From Molossus alvarezi (taxonomy: Eukaryota > Chordata > Mammalia > Chiroptera > Molossidae): a stretch of DNA of 64,000 nucleotides. The stretch spans positions 126,386,001 through 126,450,000 of the forward strand of contig CM073886.1 in assembly GCA_037176705.1 (NCBI GenBank). The letters run 5' to 3'. The position numbers and the translations under genes are program-made. Positions 1-12,499 of this stretch are shown here, piece by piece. Positions within the stretch are counted from its first letter, which is position 1. Every line of letters starts with the position of its first letter. The notes beneath the pieces were generated by a model that was given only the letters and a program-made list of their open reading frames with translations, was not told the DNA's origin and ran no database searches.

Positions 1-712
1 TTCTGAAATCACAGTGGTTTAATCTCCACCTTCTTCACTAAGGTGACTTTCACGCCACTGGGCAAGGCTGGAGGAATTTGTAAAACCTGTGAAATGAGAA
101 GCATGGCAAAGGAAAGCTTTAAAGATGTAGCTTTAAAAATGTATCCCCAGCCGAAAGATGAGAGCTCAAGTTACATTTTAGACCTGGAGAGTCTGCGAAG
201 AGCATCTATTTCAGCTGCTTTGGCCTTTTAGCTTTTGACATAAACCTTTCGCTTCCTATGGAAAGTGGAGAAAACACCACCATTCTCTGGCTTCCCCTTG
301 GCCCTTTGGCTTTCTGGTTGTTTTTTTGTTTGCTTTGTTTCTTTGGGAGGAACATTAGAGCATTAGAAAATGCAGTGGTTTATAGTAAACACCAACCAGG
401 CAGCTTGCCAGGACTTGCACATAGTAATTAATGTAGCAAAGGAACACGTTTCTTCTTCCTCCTTTTTTTCCTCTTAGCGGGCTAACCAAAGGCCTGTGAA
501 GGACGTGGCTACCCCCGAGTTCCATCGTCAAACAGCCAGGGATAGTTGAGGATGGCGCCTGATGTTTCTGGAAGAAGGTGTTGATGAGCATGTTTGAACA
601 TGAGCGCGCAGTTCTGGCCATTTATCTGGTGGATTTGGCCAAAGCGATCCCATGATAAGTTGCGGATTAAATGTCAGATAGCATTCATGAGCCATGTGTT
701 TCTTTTCCTGCT
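1..712. other. Unique, gene-free sequence
   Basis: No gene, splice-flanked exon or repeat family was recognised here. Composition is ordinary for mammalian introns. Open frames are short and lack coding character. Confidence 0.5.
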
Positions 713-780
713 AGGTCCAGATTGTAGCCAAACCATTTTATTTTTGAGGTCCAGATTGTAGCCAAACCATTTTATTTTTG
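713..780. repeat. Perfect 34-bp tandem duplication
   Basis: Two adjacent, identical 34-bp copies (713-746 and 747-780), each beginning AGGTCCAGATTGTAGCC and ending in a T-rich run. Identity of the copies points to a recent slippage or replication event. Confidence 0.95.
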
Positions 781-838
781 TTTTCCCTCCCATTGTACGA
801 GGTAGATTAAAAATACAGGTGAGGATCTAAAAAAAAAC

Positions 839-857
839 CACACACACACACACACAC
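839..857. repeat. (CA)n microsatellite
   Basis: A short, nearly pure CA dinucleotide tract following a run of A. Confidence 0.9.
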
Positions 858-2339
858 TGCTGTATGTCACCAGCCATTCATTGCAATTCTGTTTGGTCAA
901 TAAAAGATGGGGCTCTGCTGAGTAAGGGATCTGGGAAGCGTCCCCTGGAGAAAAGTTGCCCAGGAGTTGGTAGAAGCTGAAGGTCTGTGTGCCTGGGGAA
1001 GGTTGGCACTTGAAGTGTTGAGCAGGGATTTTCTTGCCTGGGCAGATGAGCAACTAGAAATATACTGGCCCCCAGAGGCTATTATATTAAGTCTAATTGC
1101 CCTATAGGAAATTTACAAGAACTAAACACCGAACAGTGCTACCATTGTGTTAGCTGAAGTGTTGCAATAGATGCTTTCTCATCTCATCCTTCACCCTGGG
1201 TTCAGGGAGATATCTTACTCCAAAATCAGGGAGACCAACAATGCCTCATGAGGTCGAATTGTCAACTGGCTGCATCAAAACTGCTGCTTCTGGGAAGGAA
1301 GACGAATTTAACAAGGAACGTGTTTGTAGGTGTGCTGCACATAAATACCCTTCCGAGGCATGCCTGTTCTTAGGAGTTCTCATCTACTCTGTTTCCATCA
1401 GTCCACAACTGAGCATCCTCTCTGCCCTCAGCACCCGGAGGTGGGAGCAGGCCTGTCCTGAAAAAGTTCAGTCTAGGTGGGACTTGAGGAACTTCTAGAA
1501 ATTGAGAGACTGGATCGCTTTGAGGTCTAGATTGTGTGATGAATGGTAATGGTCAAGATGCTCTGAAAAAGAATAACTCAAGGTGGACTGGACTGTTTAA
1601 TTCAACAAATTCAGTGTACAGATATTTTTTTCAGAGCTTTCTATTTTCAAAGATTGAATTTAGGGCTGTGAGGAATACAGGGATTCTCCCCTCAAAGAAC
1701 TTACCGTGACTGAAGAGATGAGGTTATACACAAAGAATTATGGTAAGAGGCAGTGTCTATGAGACAGGGTCTCCGGACTGCGGAAATGGTAGCCCGAGAG
1801 CACTCTAAGAGTGGGGAGAGGAGGGTCGCAGCCGGCTGCGGTGATGCAGAGAGAGCCCTAGATGCTGGAATACTGGGTTAGGACTAGAGTCTGAGAGAGC
1901 AGGGGCAGTAGCTGGTGTGATGAGGGAACACCATGAACAGATGTGCACAGGGGTGGATGCGAGGTGTCGTGGAGAACAGTTCGTGAGGGACGGGGTTTCT
2001 GCTGTGGACAGGGTGCTATACAAGACAGTGCATGTCCCATTTCACACATTCGGGACCCAGCAGATGTTTCTGGAACTCCTACTATGTGGAAGGCATGGGA
2101 TTCACTTGGCCAGAGTATGTGGTACATGAACACTGTTTTGTAACTATTCCCTTGGGACGTAAACTTAGGTCAATAGATCTGAGTTCAGTTCTAGAAGGTC
2201 TCCAGGTGGTAAGCACTTCATGGAGAAGGCAACTCTTGCTGGGCCTTGAAGCATGGCTACTCTTTGGAGAGGAAGACACGAGAGAAAATACGCACCATAT
2301 CCTGAAAGTCGTGGTTTTTCTCAAAATTGTATGCTGGCC
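858..2339. other. Gene-free sequence; faint L2-like stretch
   Basis: No exon was recognised. Around 1590-1760 the text (loss of gain statements aside, a stretch reading like 'ttcaacaaat...aggaatacag...aaagaactta') resembles the body of an old L2 element, but too weakly to annotate separately. The rest looks like unique intronic DNA. Confidence 0.35.
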
Positions 2340-2357
2340 AAAAGTGCTAAGCTCTTA

Positions 2358-2572
2358 CCGGTGTGGCTTAGTGGATTGAGCATCATTCCTTGGACTGAAA
2401 GATCCGGGTTTGATTCCCAGTCAGGGCACATGTCTGGGTTGTGGGCTTGATCCTCAGAAGGGGGTGTGCAGGAGGCAACCGGTCCATCTCTCTCATAGAT
2501 GCCTCTCTCTCTCTCCCTCTCCCCCCCTTCTTCTCTCTAAAAAAAACAAAACAATAAAAACATATTTGTTTA
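2358..2572 (+). mobile_element. Ves SINE, older type
   Basis: A tRNA-derived SINE. The left part carries the A-box-like GTGTGGCTTAGTGGATTGAG and the B-box-like GGTTTGATTCCCAGTCAGGG, followed by a CT-rich region and an A-rich tail. TSDs flank it: AAAAGTGCTAAGCTCTTA (2340-2357) and AAAAGTGCAAAGCTCATA (2573-2590), with 16 of 18 bases matching. It belongs to the older copies here, which have a 'gtgggctTGATCC' middle and lack the 'cctcgggtgaggat' 3' block. Confidence 0.93.
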
Positions 2573-2590
2573 AAAAGTGCAAAGCTCATA

Positions 2591-3574
2591 ATAGAACATC
2601 ATTTGTGTGCATGTATGTGTAATATTTATATACAGCATTTAACATTTACATATAATGTGTTATGTCTATGTGTGTATCAATACACACACTATATATAAAT
2701 ATCATCTCAAATATGAAATAAAAATGTGTTAGGTGTGGCTTGCAGGCACAGCACACGATTAGCATCTTACCACTGTAAAGTTAAAAGGTTCTGTTCCTCT
2801 CAAGATAAGAAACTTGAACGAGGAGTGAGAGGCCATATCCTGAGGGAAGCAGGATCCCCAAAATACTGTTCTCTGCACATCTCGGAACATGTCCACAAAG
2901 CTCTGCAAACGGACACAGCACTCCATGAAGAGAAAGCCACCTCTGGCCTCACTGCGGACAGACAGAAAATGGCTCGCTAAAAGGACATCTCTTTTTTCTG
3001 AAGAAACTCTGGCCCCTTACAGTGAGGCTCCATGGAGCCCCGAGGGGTTGCCAAGACACCCAGGATCTAGGTCAAGCACTGGGGTCACGGTGTAGGGGTA
3101 AACAGTAAAGAGTGTGCCTGTTCAGTGTTTCCAAGGAGGGACAAACAATCCAAGGCGTTCCATTCACTGGATGCAGCGGGACATGCCATGGAGCTTCAGA
3201 GCGATGCCATCTCTGCCGTCACCAAAGGCCAGGAGGAACCTTACAGTGTCTTCCAGTGCCAGGGCCTGAGTCCAAACCCCTCAGCCGCCCTGCGTCCCCC
3301 TGTCCCCCTAGGATCACGGACGGCTTTGACGTTGGACTTGAGAGGTCACAGCAGCCAGTTACGGAGCTTCTGGTCTTGTCTGTCTCGATGGTGCCCATGG
3401 AAGGCACGAGCGTAGACCTCTGGAGATGATGACACAGGACACTCGGCAAGATTTCACCGAGCACGGTTATGGATTCAGGGGGGAATTTTAAATTTATTTT
3501 TTCCTTTAAGAAGCCCATGGCCTGTAGAAAAGCAGACAGACAATAAGCACCATTTAATTCTGGTCCCCTTAGGT
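2591..3574. other. Gene-free sequence
   Basis: AT-rich with TATA/TGTG runs at 2600-2720, then unique sequence of moderate GC. No supported exon was seen. Confidence 0.4.
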
Positions 3575-3588
3575 TACAGAGGAGTTTT

Positions 3589-3840
3589 TTTTGTTGTTGT
3601 TGTTTTTTTAAATCCTCACCCGAGGACATTTCTCCATTTTTTGCACAGATAGAGTGGGAGGGAGAGAGAGAGAGAGAGAAACATCGATGTGAAAGGGACA
3701 CATCGAGTGGCTGCCACCCGCACAACCAACCAGGGCCGGGGACAAACTGCAACCGAGGTACATGCCCTTAGCGGGAACCGAACCCGGGTCTCTCCGGACC
3801 GCAGGCGAAGCTCTAACCGCTGAGCCAAACCGGCCAGGGC
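3589..3840 (-). mobile_element. Ves SINE, younger type
   Basis: Reverse-oriented tRNA-derived SINE. Read on the minus strand it starts GCCCTGGCCGGTTTGGCTCA, has a clear B box (GGGTTCGGTTCCCGCTAAGG) and ends with 'gtcctcgggtgaggatt' plus an A-rich tail, seen as T-rich on the plus strand. An exact 14-bp TSD, TACAGAGGAGTTTT, lies at 3575-3588 and 3841-3854, indicating a young insertion. Confidence 0.96.
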
Positions 3841-3854
3841 TACAGAGGAGTTTT

Positions 3855-5324
3855 AAGCAGGGCACTAACACTGTTCAATTTTCATCTTGGAAGTCATACT
3901 AGTCAGAGAATAAGCGTGAACTTGAGGGGGCTGAGTGCAGAGGAAGGTGCTTGTAATGGGCCAGGCGGGAGATGATGTAAGTGTGACCGTGGTGGTGAAA
4001 AGTGCATGGACCGCACACAGACATCGAGGACATGGGTCACTGGCACTTGGAGTCCAGTTACATGTGGGGTTTTGACTGCGTTCAGAGATTTCTTACTCCA
4101 ACCGTTGCAAAGTTTCCACATTTCTAGTTGATAGTATCGACATCAGCAATGACTCACTACACTCCAGTGATGTCCTGGAACATGCTCAGCCTGCTAGCAG
4201 GTGGCACTTGCACGAGACAGCTCTGCAGGGGAGGGGACGGAGGAGAACCTGAGCCCTTACCTGCACCAGGTCCCAGAACACCTGTCTGTGCCCAGCCCGG
4301 CTCCCACAGCCGGCGCTCGCCTCTGCGGTGTGACGGCAGGCCTTAGGCTGCGGGGGGCTCACAGCCCAGACACAGGCCCGAGCCTCCTCCCCGTGAAGTC
4401 TGTACCCCCAGATGTTTGCATCATCGCTGGAGTATGTGCTTACCTCATCGAGTGCAGTATAACATACATACAGGATGAGTTGAGAGCGGCAAAGCTGTGC
4501 ACTGGGCAGAGTCGGGGGGTCGGCGAGGCCCACACAGTGGCTCAGTGACTCACCCCACAAAGCAGCTGGCAGTGTGAGCCAGTGGTAACAAAAGGACCGG
4601 GACCACTCAAGAACAGTCCGAACCTTGGCTGTCCGATCCGAAGCACGTGTGCCACCGATCGGCCGCATTTCCCGTCTTCGCCTTAGATCGCCCCGTTACG
4701 GGACAAGCCAATCTTGAGACGCAAAGTGTCGCCACACCTCTGGTTCAGTCGCCTACCCTGGGGCTTCGGTCGTGGGGAAACAGGCACGAGGCCGACACTG
4801 GACGTGTCGCTGGCTGCAGCTCTCGCTCACGGACACGCCCGGATTCTTGCATCTGGTTTGACTGGCCCACGTTCATCTGCACAGAAGTCCACGCCAGCTT
4901 GTCGCCGGCCGGCCAGCCGGCTTCTGCCTGAGACCACCCTCCCCAGCCAGGGGCCAGCGCCCCTTCATCGCCCCGCTTTCCCCGGGTGAACCTCTCGGGA
5001 AGACCCTGGGGTTGGTGACGTTCTCCTCGCTGTGAATTTCAGTCAGTGGGTTATTTTCCCAGAGCTGGTTTTGTTTAAACTCAACCTTGATCTCTGTGGT
5101 AAAGAATGTTCGGCGTTTCAGAGCCATCGGCGAAGGCGTCTCTGAAGGCCAGCCCCTGCTCCTTGTAGCCTAGCCGTGCACGTGGCACCTGACTTGTCCT
5201 CCGGCACAGGCACGGCAGCCACCACCCCAAGGACACCTCACCTTCAGAAGTGGCCCGGCATCCCCCTGCCCACCTGGCTGTTCTAGTAAGTAGTTCCCAC
5301 GGCTGTGTAAGAAATGCTCTCTTG
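3855..5324. other. Gene-free, moderately GC-rich sequence
   Basis: Unique sequence with raised GC and scattered CpG between about 4200 and 5000. A stretch at 3890-3980 resembles an old unclassified mammalian repeat. No splice-flanked exon or promoter was supported. Confidence 0.35.
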
Positions 5325-5541
5325 TCCGGCCGGTGTGGCTCAGTGGTTGAGCTTCGACCCAGGCACCAGGAGGTCGCCGGTTCGATTCCAGGTCAGGACA
5401 CACGCCCAGGTTGTGAGCCCAATTCCAGTGAGGGGCATGCAGGAGGCGGCCAGTCGATGTTCTCTCTCATCGATGTTTCTCTCTCTCCCGCTCACTTCCT
5501 CTCTCTCTCAAATCAATAAAGGAAAAAAAATAAATAAATAA
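5325..5541 (+). mobile_element. Ves SINE, older type
   Basis: tRNA-derived head CCGGTGTGGCTCAGTGGTTG, B-box region GGTTCGATTCCAGGTCAGGA, CT-rich middle and tail AATCAATAAAGGAAAAAAAA. TSD GAAATGCTCTC (5311-5321) versus GGAATGCTCTC (5542-5552). Confidence 0.94.
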
Positions 5542-5552
5542 GGAATGCTCTC

Positions 5553-6202
5553 AACAGTGTCTTATCAAACCCACAGCAAAGCTTCCTCCTCATCGGTCCC
5601 CGGAAGCCTGGAGGGGTGGTCACGGGAACATAAACACGCTCTGAAGTCCGATGCGGCTTCCCCTAGACACAGAGTGGTGGCGCCCTGTCCGCCGCCTCGC
5701 TGCGCAGACCGGAGGCCCAGGGCTCCGAGCGCTTCTGCAGCCTCGGCTGCGGGTCCAAGTTTTCTGTTTCCCAAATCTGTTCAGAGTGAATCCATGCTAT
5801 TTCACCAGAGTCATCCACCAGGAATCTGTTTCTGTTTCCATAACAACTTACTGGCCTGAAGCCTTGACCTTAGCTCATTACGGTGTCTGCATTACGTCTC
5901 CAGGGCAGGCTGGTGGGTGTCAGCGTGGTGGGCCACGTCCCAGCTGCAGAGGGACATGTTTCCGGCTTTGCTAAAGATGCTCTTACCAAGAGGCTGGACA
6001 CGGGATAGGTGGGGGAGGGCGAGAGGAGGAAGGGAGGTGATATGTCTGGTGTGTCCCTCTTCTAAATGAAATTGTCATGACATCTGTGTTTTAGTTGTGT
6101 GACAGAGGATGGATGGAGCTTGAAGTACATGCAATTTAAATTTTCCCAAGTGATTGACAAAATGACCACTGCATACCCTATGCTATAAAGTGTTACAAAT
6201 TT
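5553..6202. other. Gene-free sequence
   Basis: Unique sequence, GC-rich to about 5760. No supported exon. Confidence 0.35.
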
Positions 6203-6419
6203 ATTTAATTTATTTTTTTCTTTATTGACTTTTAGAGAGAGGAAGGGGGAGAGAGAGAGAGAGAAACATTGACGAGAGAGAACACCAACTGGCCATCTCC
6301 TGCGTGTCCCCCACTGGGGATCGGACCCACAACCTGGGCATGTGCCCTGACCCCGAAATGAACTGGTGCGACCTCTTGGTGCATGGGTCGATGCTCAACC
6401 ACTCAGCTACATCAGCCAG
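6203..6419 (-). mobile_element. Ves SINE, older type
   Basis: Reverse-oriented. On the minus strand it reads from a diverged CCTGGCTGATGTAGCTGAGT head through a B-box-like segment to a CT-rich region and an A/T-rich tail. It is more diverged than the other copies. No convincing TSD was found, so the edges are approximate. Confidence 0.88.
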
Positions 6420-9400
6420 GCAACTGCTGTGGATTTAAAACTCACTAGACGTTCAAACCCATGAGGATTCTTTCTGCATCCCTGTATCCCTGTCCTCGAG
6501 CATCCTGACACACAGAGTAGATCCTGTTGATTCATTGAGGGAATGAATGAATCAGCATCTAAATCCTGACCTGAGACTTTCCCAATCACACCCCACAACT
6601 GTCACTCGTGCTGTCTGTCTCTAGTCCTAACCAGGACTGGGTGAACTAGGAGCCCCTTCCGTTGGGAGGGGTCTGGAAACAGCTGCGCACTGTACAATCC
6701 AGAAGCAGCAGCCTCCAGGAAGCCCTACACATCCCTGTGCCCTGCACAAGCCCTGACCTGTGGGCTCACCCTGTCATTTTCTCACTACATACTCCAGATG
6801 CCAACAGGACCAGAACTCTGCCCTCATCACCCATGCCTGGGACCTGATGCCCATCCTAAGTCTCATCAACCTTTCCCAGGTGACTAAACTGTACCCCGTG
6901 CACCAGCCCCTTGGCCACCATCCTGCACTGAACAAACAAGTCACCCAGCGCCAGCCCCCTGACATCATCTTTCTCTGCGCCCCACCTACCTGATTAAATC
7001 CCCTCAAATATTGACAGACATAGTGAGGTATCATGAGGCCTGCACATTTCAAATCCACGTTTTCTCTGCCCCTTTGGACATTGGACTCGAGATTATGAAA
7101 GACCCTGATTAAGAATCATATGAATAGCTGGATCCGTTTTCCCAACCTCATTCCCATTTCCAATGAGAGTCCATCTTGAAGTGTGAAACTCTCAAAATTA
7201 AAAGCTAAAGTTATATTGATATCATCCTTGATTTCTGAATATCTGAATATGAAAACGTGATTATTCTGTGTGTCCTCTAATCTTTAAGAGGACATTGCAA
7301 ATTTGTGTAAGGAGAAATAAGGAGTAGAGTCTTTGGCCCCTAGATGGCCATGTGTACGTATTAATAAATCCACATTAGTGGAGATTGAATTGGTGATATT
7401 TACCATGCTCCATTTGGGGGAGCCTTGGCTTCCCCAAAAGTGAGAGGTCATTTTTTAGGGAAGGGCCATTTTGCGGCTGACATGGAGGACACATCCTCCT
7501 CCGCCCAGCCATTGACCCAGCTGCTTCTCTGGCTGGAGCCAGAGGCACCATACTTTCCTGAAGCAGAGCTAACGAAGGATGTCGTGATGGCTGTGTGGCA
7601 ACGGGGAAATGGGGAGAAGTTGGTCAAAGCCCTGCCCCGCGTCAAGGCACCATTTGGCCAGATCAGCTTTCAGAGAACAGAATGCAGCAAAGCACGGATG
7701 TGCCGTGCTCAGCCGTCCCTGGCCGGGTCACACGCTGGTGTGTCGCTGTGGCCAGCTCCCCGCGTGAGCGTGCCAGCACCGCACTCTCTGGGTGTCTGCC
7801 CTGAACCTCATCAGCACGGTTGACCAGCTCTGTTCCCTCTGCAGCTACGTCTAAGCCCGACTTCCTAGAAAGCTCCTGCCGAGGAACAGAGGGGGCCAGG
7901 TGAGCTGCTCGCGTCTCCTGCCCGAGTCTGCCTGTCGGGCTCACGCTTACAGAGCAGGTGTGAGTGTGAAAGAGAGTTCGCTGCCCCTAGTGTGACCCCA
8001 CTGCCTTATTTTCTTGGATGGTGCGAGAAGCCTGTATTCTTAGGTCTGGAAAGCTTGCTTTAAGGAGAAAATAGAAGAATATTAAAGACACAAATAGAAG
8101 GATATTAAGCACTTTCATTAACATGAGTTGTACCTAAAATGAAACTATTCCCTGTTGGATTGGGGGAGGTGATTTCTTCATGTTGGTTGCGGTAGATCCA
8201 CCAACCCCTTACAGCAGAAGGCGGAAGGGAACGATGGAGTGGGGAGACTGGCCACGCGAACCCACACGTGGCACGCAGTAACCGCTGCGGGGGCTGCCGC
8301 TCCGTCTCTGCAGTGAGCGGCCGAGAGCTCGGTGGGGTCTGCGTGTGAAGGGCTGTGCATCGTGTCCCCTGCTGCGGTGATCCCACTGGGCTGTCACCCC
8401 CTGGGAGCAGCCAGCAGCTTACACAGTCGGAGGGGATCGGGAGCCATGGAGGAGCCATGGAGAGGAGGAGAGGGTGGTCAGGATCCCCTTGGCCGGTGCG
8501 CAGAGATGTGGGGAGAGCAGGCCAGCAAGCAAGCCTCTGGAGCGGCCACATCTGACTGTTTCCTTCTGCTCTGCCCTGGCCAGGAAAAGCAGTCATCTGG
8601 GATTTCGGAGCATCAGGCTTGGACTTTGTAAGAACTGGGTTTGAGTCCCAGTTCTGCCTTTTTTTTTTTTTAGCTTGAGTTCCCCAGAAGCCAGATGCTG
8701 GGACAAGGATCCAAATGAAAGTAAGTTATTTGAAAATGTTCCAGTTAGAAACTAATAGGGGAGTAGGGAAGTGACACAAGTCGAGAAACCAAGCAAGGAC
8801 GCGATGCCCAGTCACGTTCCGTGGCGGCTGCGTGGCGGCTGCGTGGCGGGGGCTGCGTCTCTGTCTGTGCCTTCGGAAGCGGTGTTTTGGGGTGTCCCGG
8901 TCAGGGCTCACCTCGGGAGGAGGGAAGTTGCTGGACCCTGTCCATTCTCCAAGTACAGATCAAGTTGGCTCCAGCGGCCTGTGGGCAGCCAGCGGAGACA
9001 CAGTGCTGGGTGCTGGGGGTGACGGGGAGCCAGTGCACCGAAACGGTTCAGGGGACACGTCAGCAAAGCACTGGCAGCGTCGGCGACACCGGCCTTGGTA
9101 GTTTCTTACACTCTCTGGCCTCAGTGCTCTTGTCTGTTCAATGGGAGGAAAAGAACTGTGTAAAGCCATTAGGAAGGCAACACCAGTAATTCACCTGTTG
9201 AGATCACACAGGAAAGGCACACACGTTTTCGACAACTGGTAACTTCTCTTGGCTTCAAGTTGAGTTACTACCCACCTTGAGGCCTAAACAAACATGCGAA
9301 CTAAACGGACACACAGAACAGGATTTATAACAATATATGCCTCACAGAAGCCGTTCAGTTGCATAAGGAAGTAAAAGAAGCTACAGTAATTTGAATTATG

Positions 9401-9770
9401 AGTCCGGAAAACGGCCTAGAAGATGATTCGACTGTTTAAGGCGTTTTCAGCGACAGAACTAAACCACGATGGCATAAACTTGTATAAAGCGAGACTGCTA
9501 TAGTAATAATTGTAAGAGTGAATGTTCAGGAGACAGGGTTGCTCAACCTCGCCGATCTAGTTCTTGAGCTTCTCATACTGATCAGTTTAAATCTGATGAG
9601 TTCAGCAGGTGGGTCTGTAGTGAGTTGACGGACGCTGGGGTGATACTGGGTGAGTCAGTTCACTGATCATTCACTGAGCATTTGTCCTGTGACAGACATC
9701 ACGCCAGGAGCCTGGGGCCCCCAGCTAAGCCACCAAGCGCACTGGGGATGTGGGAGACAGAACTAAAACC
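6420..9770. other. Gene-free sequence, with weak MIR-like traces
   Basis: No coding exon was recognised. A phrase near 8605-8660 (GGGTTTGAGTCCCAGTTCTG) and another near 9110-9170 resemble the core and 3' part of a MIR split by other DNA. A GC-rich patch at 8820-8850 has three near-copies of GTGGCGGCTGC. The open frame at 7425-7823 has no recognisable domain and no splice context. Confidence 0.35.
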
Positions 9771-9779
9771 AGTGGATGA

Positions 9780-9990
9780 CCATAATACTAGGAGCGTTTT
9801 GGCGGCTCCAGTTGTAACTGCTTTATACTTAATCCCGCAGTTAATCCCCACAGCAATGCTAAGAGGAAAGTTCCATTATTACCCTGTTCTAGGTGAGGAC
9901 ACCGGGAACAATTGTGTAACTAGTTTACATAACTGGTGGAGCAACAGAGCAAGTGCAGCCCCGGCAGCCTGACCCAGACAGAGAGCACAC
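9780..9990 (-). mobile_element. MIR fragment
   Basis: Contains the reverse-oriented MIR signature: 'aatccccacagcaatgct' through 'attaccctgttctaggtgaggacac' and a stretch matching the MIR core. Divergence is as expected for this ancient tRNA-SINE family. Confidence 0.7.
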
Positions 9991-10221
9991 CCCACGGGCT
10001 CCGTGGCCTGGGATTCCCGCGGCGGCGAACTAATTACAGCGCCACCTCTGCAGGCTGGACGTTAGCGGCCGGATGGACGCTGCATTTGTTTCACGTGATC
10101 GTGGTTATGTCAAAAAGACAGGTGGTGATTCCAGGGCCCTCTGTCAATTCCCTAAGAGTCAGATTCGTTAAGGTTAATGGAGCATTTATACTCTCAGTGT
10201 TGGACATCATTATTTCATACT

Positions 10222-10340
10222 ATGTATATGTGTGTGTGTGTTACATTTGTGTGTATATATATTATATATGGGTATGTCTATCTGTGATATAGAAAATGAT
10301 CAGTATGTGTTATTTATGGGTATGTACATATGTGATACAT
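10222..10340. repeat. TG/TA-rich low-complexity tract
   Basis: Interrupted TG and TA repeats with two partial repeats of a TATGGGTATGT motif near 10265 and 10315. Confidence 0.7.
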
Positions 10341-10902
10341 AAAACTTACGAGGTTACGAGGTGTGGGTCATTTCCTCAAAGCAAATGGGCATCTCTTCCT
10401 GAAGCTAAATCAATAGCCAAGATTTGTGGGGACGGGGCCATGTCTTCGCCTTTGAAAAGAGAGCTTCATGAACAGTACCTCCCGGGGCACAGAGCAACAC
10501 CCTGAGGTGCCACCCGCATTGTCCTCGGGAGGGCCAAGGACTGCCTACGGGGTCCGCTCTTGGTTTGCCTTTCTGCGTCCCTTCCGACTTATGCACGAGG
10601 GCAGAGGTGTCCGAGGGCAGCTGCCTGCTCCCCACTGGCCTGTCTCCAGCCCTGACCCCCGCGCCCTGTTACCCAGAGCAGGTCCCATCCTCACAGGCTT
10701 AACGTTCTGTGTTTTGCCTGCAGGACTTGTGTTGGACATGACATTGTTCTTATACCATTTCTTTTTCTGATAGGATTTGCCCCTGTGAGTCAGTGGGAGT
10801 GAAACCAAGCTTATGAAAACAAAAGTCTTCCATTCATGGGAATTTCTTTTTTGTGTTGCTTCTCTAGGAGAAAAGCAAATTGTCAGAAAAGAAAATTGTA
10901 TC
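10341..10902. other. Gene-free sequence
   Basis: Unique sequence up to the start of the L1 3' end. No supported exon. Confidence 0.35.
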
Positions 10903-11205
10903 AAGGGAAATAAGCCAGTCAGAGAAAGACAATCACAGGACGTCACTTATATGTGGAATCTAATGAACAAAATAAACTGACCAATAAATAGGTCCAGAGA
11001 CCTGGATGCATGGAAGAGACTTGAGATCTCCGTGGGGAGGGGGAAACAGGAAGAGATTAATGAAAGAATTTATATGCGTATATGCATAGCCCATGGGGGG
11101 TGTGTGGAGGAGGGCAAAGGAGAGGAAAATGGGAGACAGCTGTAATTCTGTCCACAATAAAAAATTCATTATTTAAAAAACTAAAAACAAAACAAAACAA
11201 AAAAC
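10903..11205 (+). mobile_element. LINE-1 3'-end fragment
   Basis: Starts in the last ORF2 codons (AAATAAGCCAGTCAGAGAAA, then CACTTATATGTGGAATCTAA) and continues through an L1 3' UTR to an A-rich tail around 11165-11205. The same order of landmarks occurs in the larger L1 at 29185-29475, confirming the family. It is strongly 5'-truncated. Confidence 0.9.
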
Positions 11206-11476
11206 CCAGTTGGGATGTCTTCTTTGCCGTTAGCAGTACCATCCGGTGGGGTAGAGGGAAGACACATGAACCAGTGTGCAACTCTGGGTTATGAATTCAG
11301 CTCTATCAGTAATGTGCTCTGTGGGTATGGGCAAAAGCTCTTAATTTCCCTAAACTCAGTTGCTCATCTATTAATAAAACTTTACAGAAAAAAAATCTAA
11401 TCTGTCTCTTTTAACTCCAAAAATATTTTTTAGCATTTCTTGCATATAGACATGATACCCTGCAAGAGATTCTTTC

Positions 11477-11700
11477 TTTCTTTTTTTAAAAGTATGTTTT
11501 TATTGATTTTTTAGAAAGGGGGGAAAGGAAAGAGAAAGAGAGAAACATTGATGAGAGAGAAACATTGATCGGCTGCCTCCTGCACGCCCCCTACTGGGGA
11601 TCAAGCCCACAAGCCAGGCATGTGCCCTGACTGGGAATTGAACTGAGACCTCTCAGTCCCTGGGACGATGCTCAGTCCACTGAGCCACACCAGCTGGGCA
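11477..11700 (-). mobile_element. Ves SINE, older type
   Basis: Reverse-oriented. The minus strand starts GCCCAGCTGGTGTGGCTCAG and ends in a 'aaaaatcaataaaaacata'-like tail. TSD CTGCAAGAGATTCTTTC (11460-11476) versus CTGCAAGACATTCTTTC (11701-11717), one mismatch. Confidence 0.95.
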
Positions 11701-11717
11701 CTGCAAGACATTCTTTC

Positions 11718-12229
11718 ATACTAAGCCCTGGTGATAGACCTTTTCCTCCTGTGCTTTTTTTTTTATCATTTACTAGAGTGAAGACAGGGAAGGCAGGCTA
11801 ACCAAACCTGCTAACCAAATCTGCTGATGCAAAACCCAGGGTAGCTAATGTGCTCAGTGACAGATGTGAGATTCAGGAAGTCTTGACAGCCTACTGTAGT
11901 CAAACCACCAAAGGCCAAAACAACCCAGACACAATTGCATAGGGATAAATGTCAAGTCCTGTGTCTAGGTTTTTAAAAAAGCAACTCCACACATGGAGGA
12001 AGTGGAAGTCCTGGCTTACAGCAAGTCCTCTAAGAGACTTGACTGTTATCTGGTTGGTTGCATGTACAAGGTAACTGAACTGTTACAATGTAGCTGCCAA
12101 AGTAAACTAGCTCAGGCTGCCTTGTTGAAAGAGGGGATCTGGGACAAGAAAGCACCAGTCGGCTGAGCTCTGCACTGGCTAACGCATCTAGAATAACCTA
12201 GTGAGTCACAGCAACCGTGCAGTACACAG
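11718..12229. other. Gene-free sequence
   Basis: Unclassified sequence with no supported exon. Part may be the body of the old L1 whose 3' end follows. Confidence 0.3.
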
Positions 12230-12310
12230 ATCATGTGTCATAGAATTGTACACTTGAAACCTACATAATCTTATTAACGGATGTCACCCCAATACATTAA
12301 ATTTGAAAAA
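12230..12310 (+). mobile_element. Old LINE-1 3'-terminal fragment
   Basis: The run AATTGTACACTTGAAACCTA followed by 'cataatcttattaac...atgtcaccccaatacattaaattt' is the characteristic 3' terminus of L1 copies in laurasiatherian mammals, ending in an A-rich stretch. Confidence 0.75.
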
Positions 12311-12499
12311 GTAACAACAGAGTTAAAACGGGAAACAAAGATTTAAGAAGGATGTTGACCAACCAAAACAAAACACGCTTACTGGTGAAGACTCTTGAAG
12401 TCGCATGAAAGGACCTGGAGATGCTGAATCACGGGGTGGGGAGGGGCAGTGCCTGGTGTTGAGGGGGGTCTGTCACCAGTTATTGAGGTAGCGTGGGCA

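Noticed and set aside
2358..2440. SINE heads as tRNA genes
   Set aside because: A-box and B-box-like motifs occur in all Ves copies, but the cloverleaf pairings are not preserved and each is followed by SINE body and A-rich tail.
7425..7823. Plus-strand open frame of 132 residues
   Set aside because: No recognisable domain, no promoter or splice context; within chance length for this GC content.
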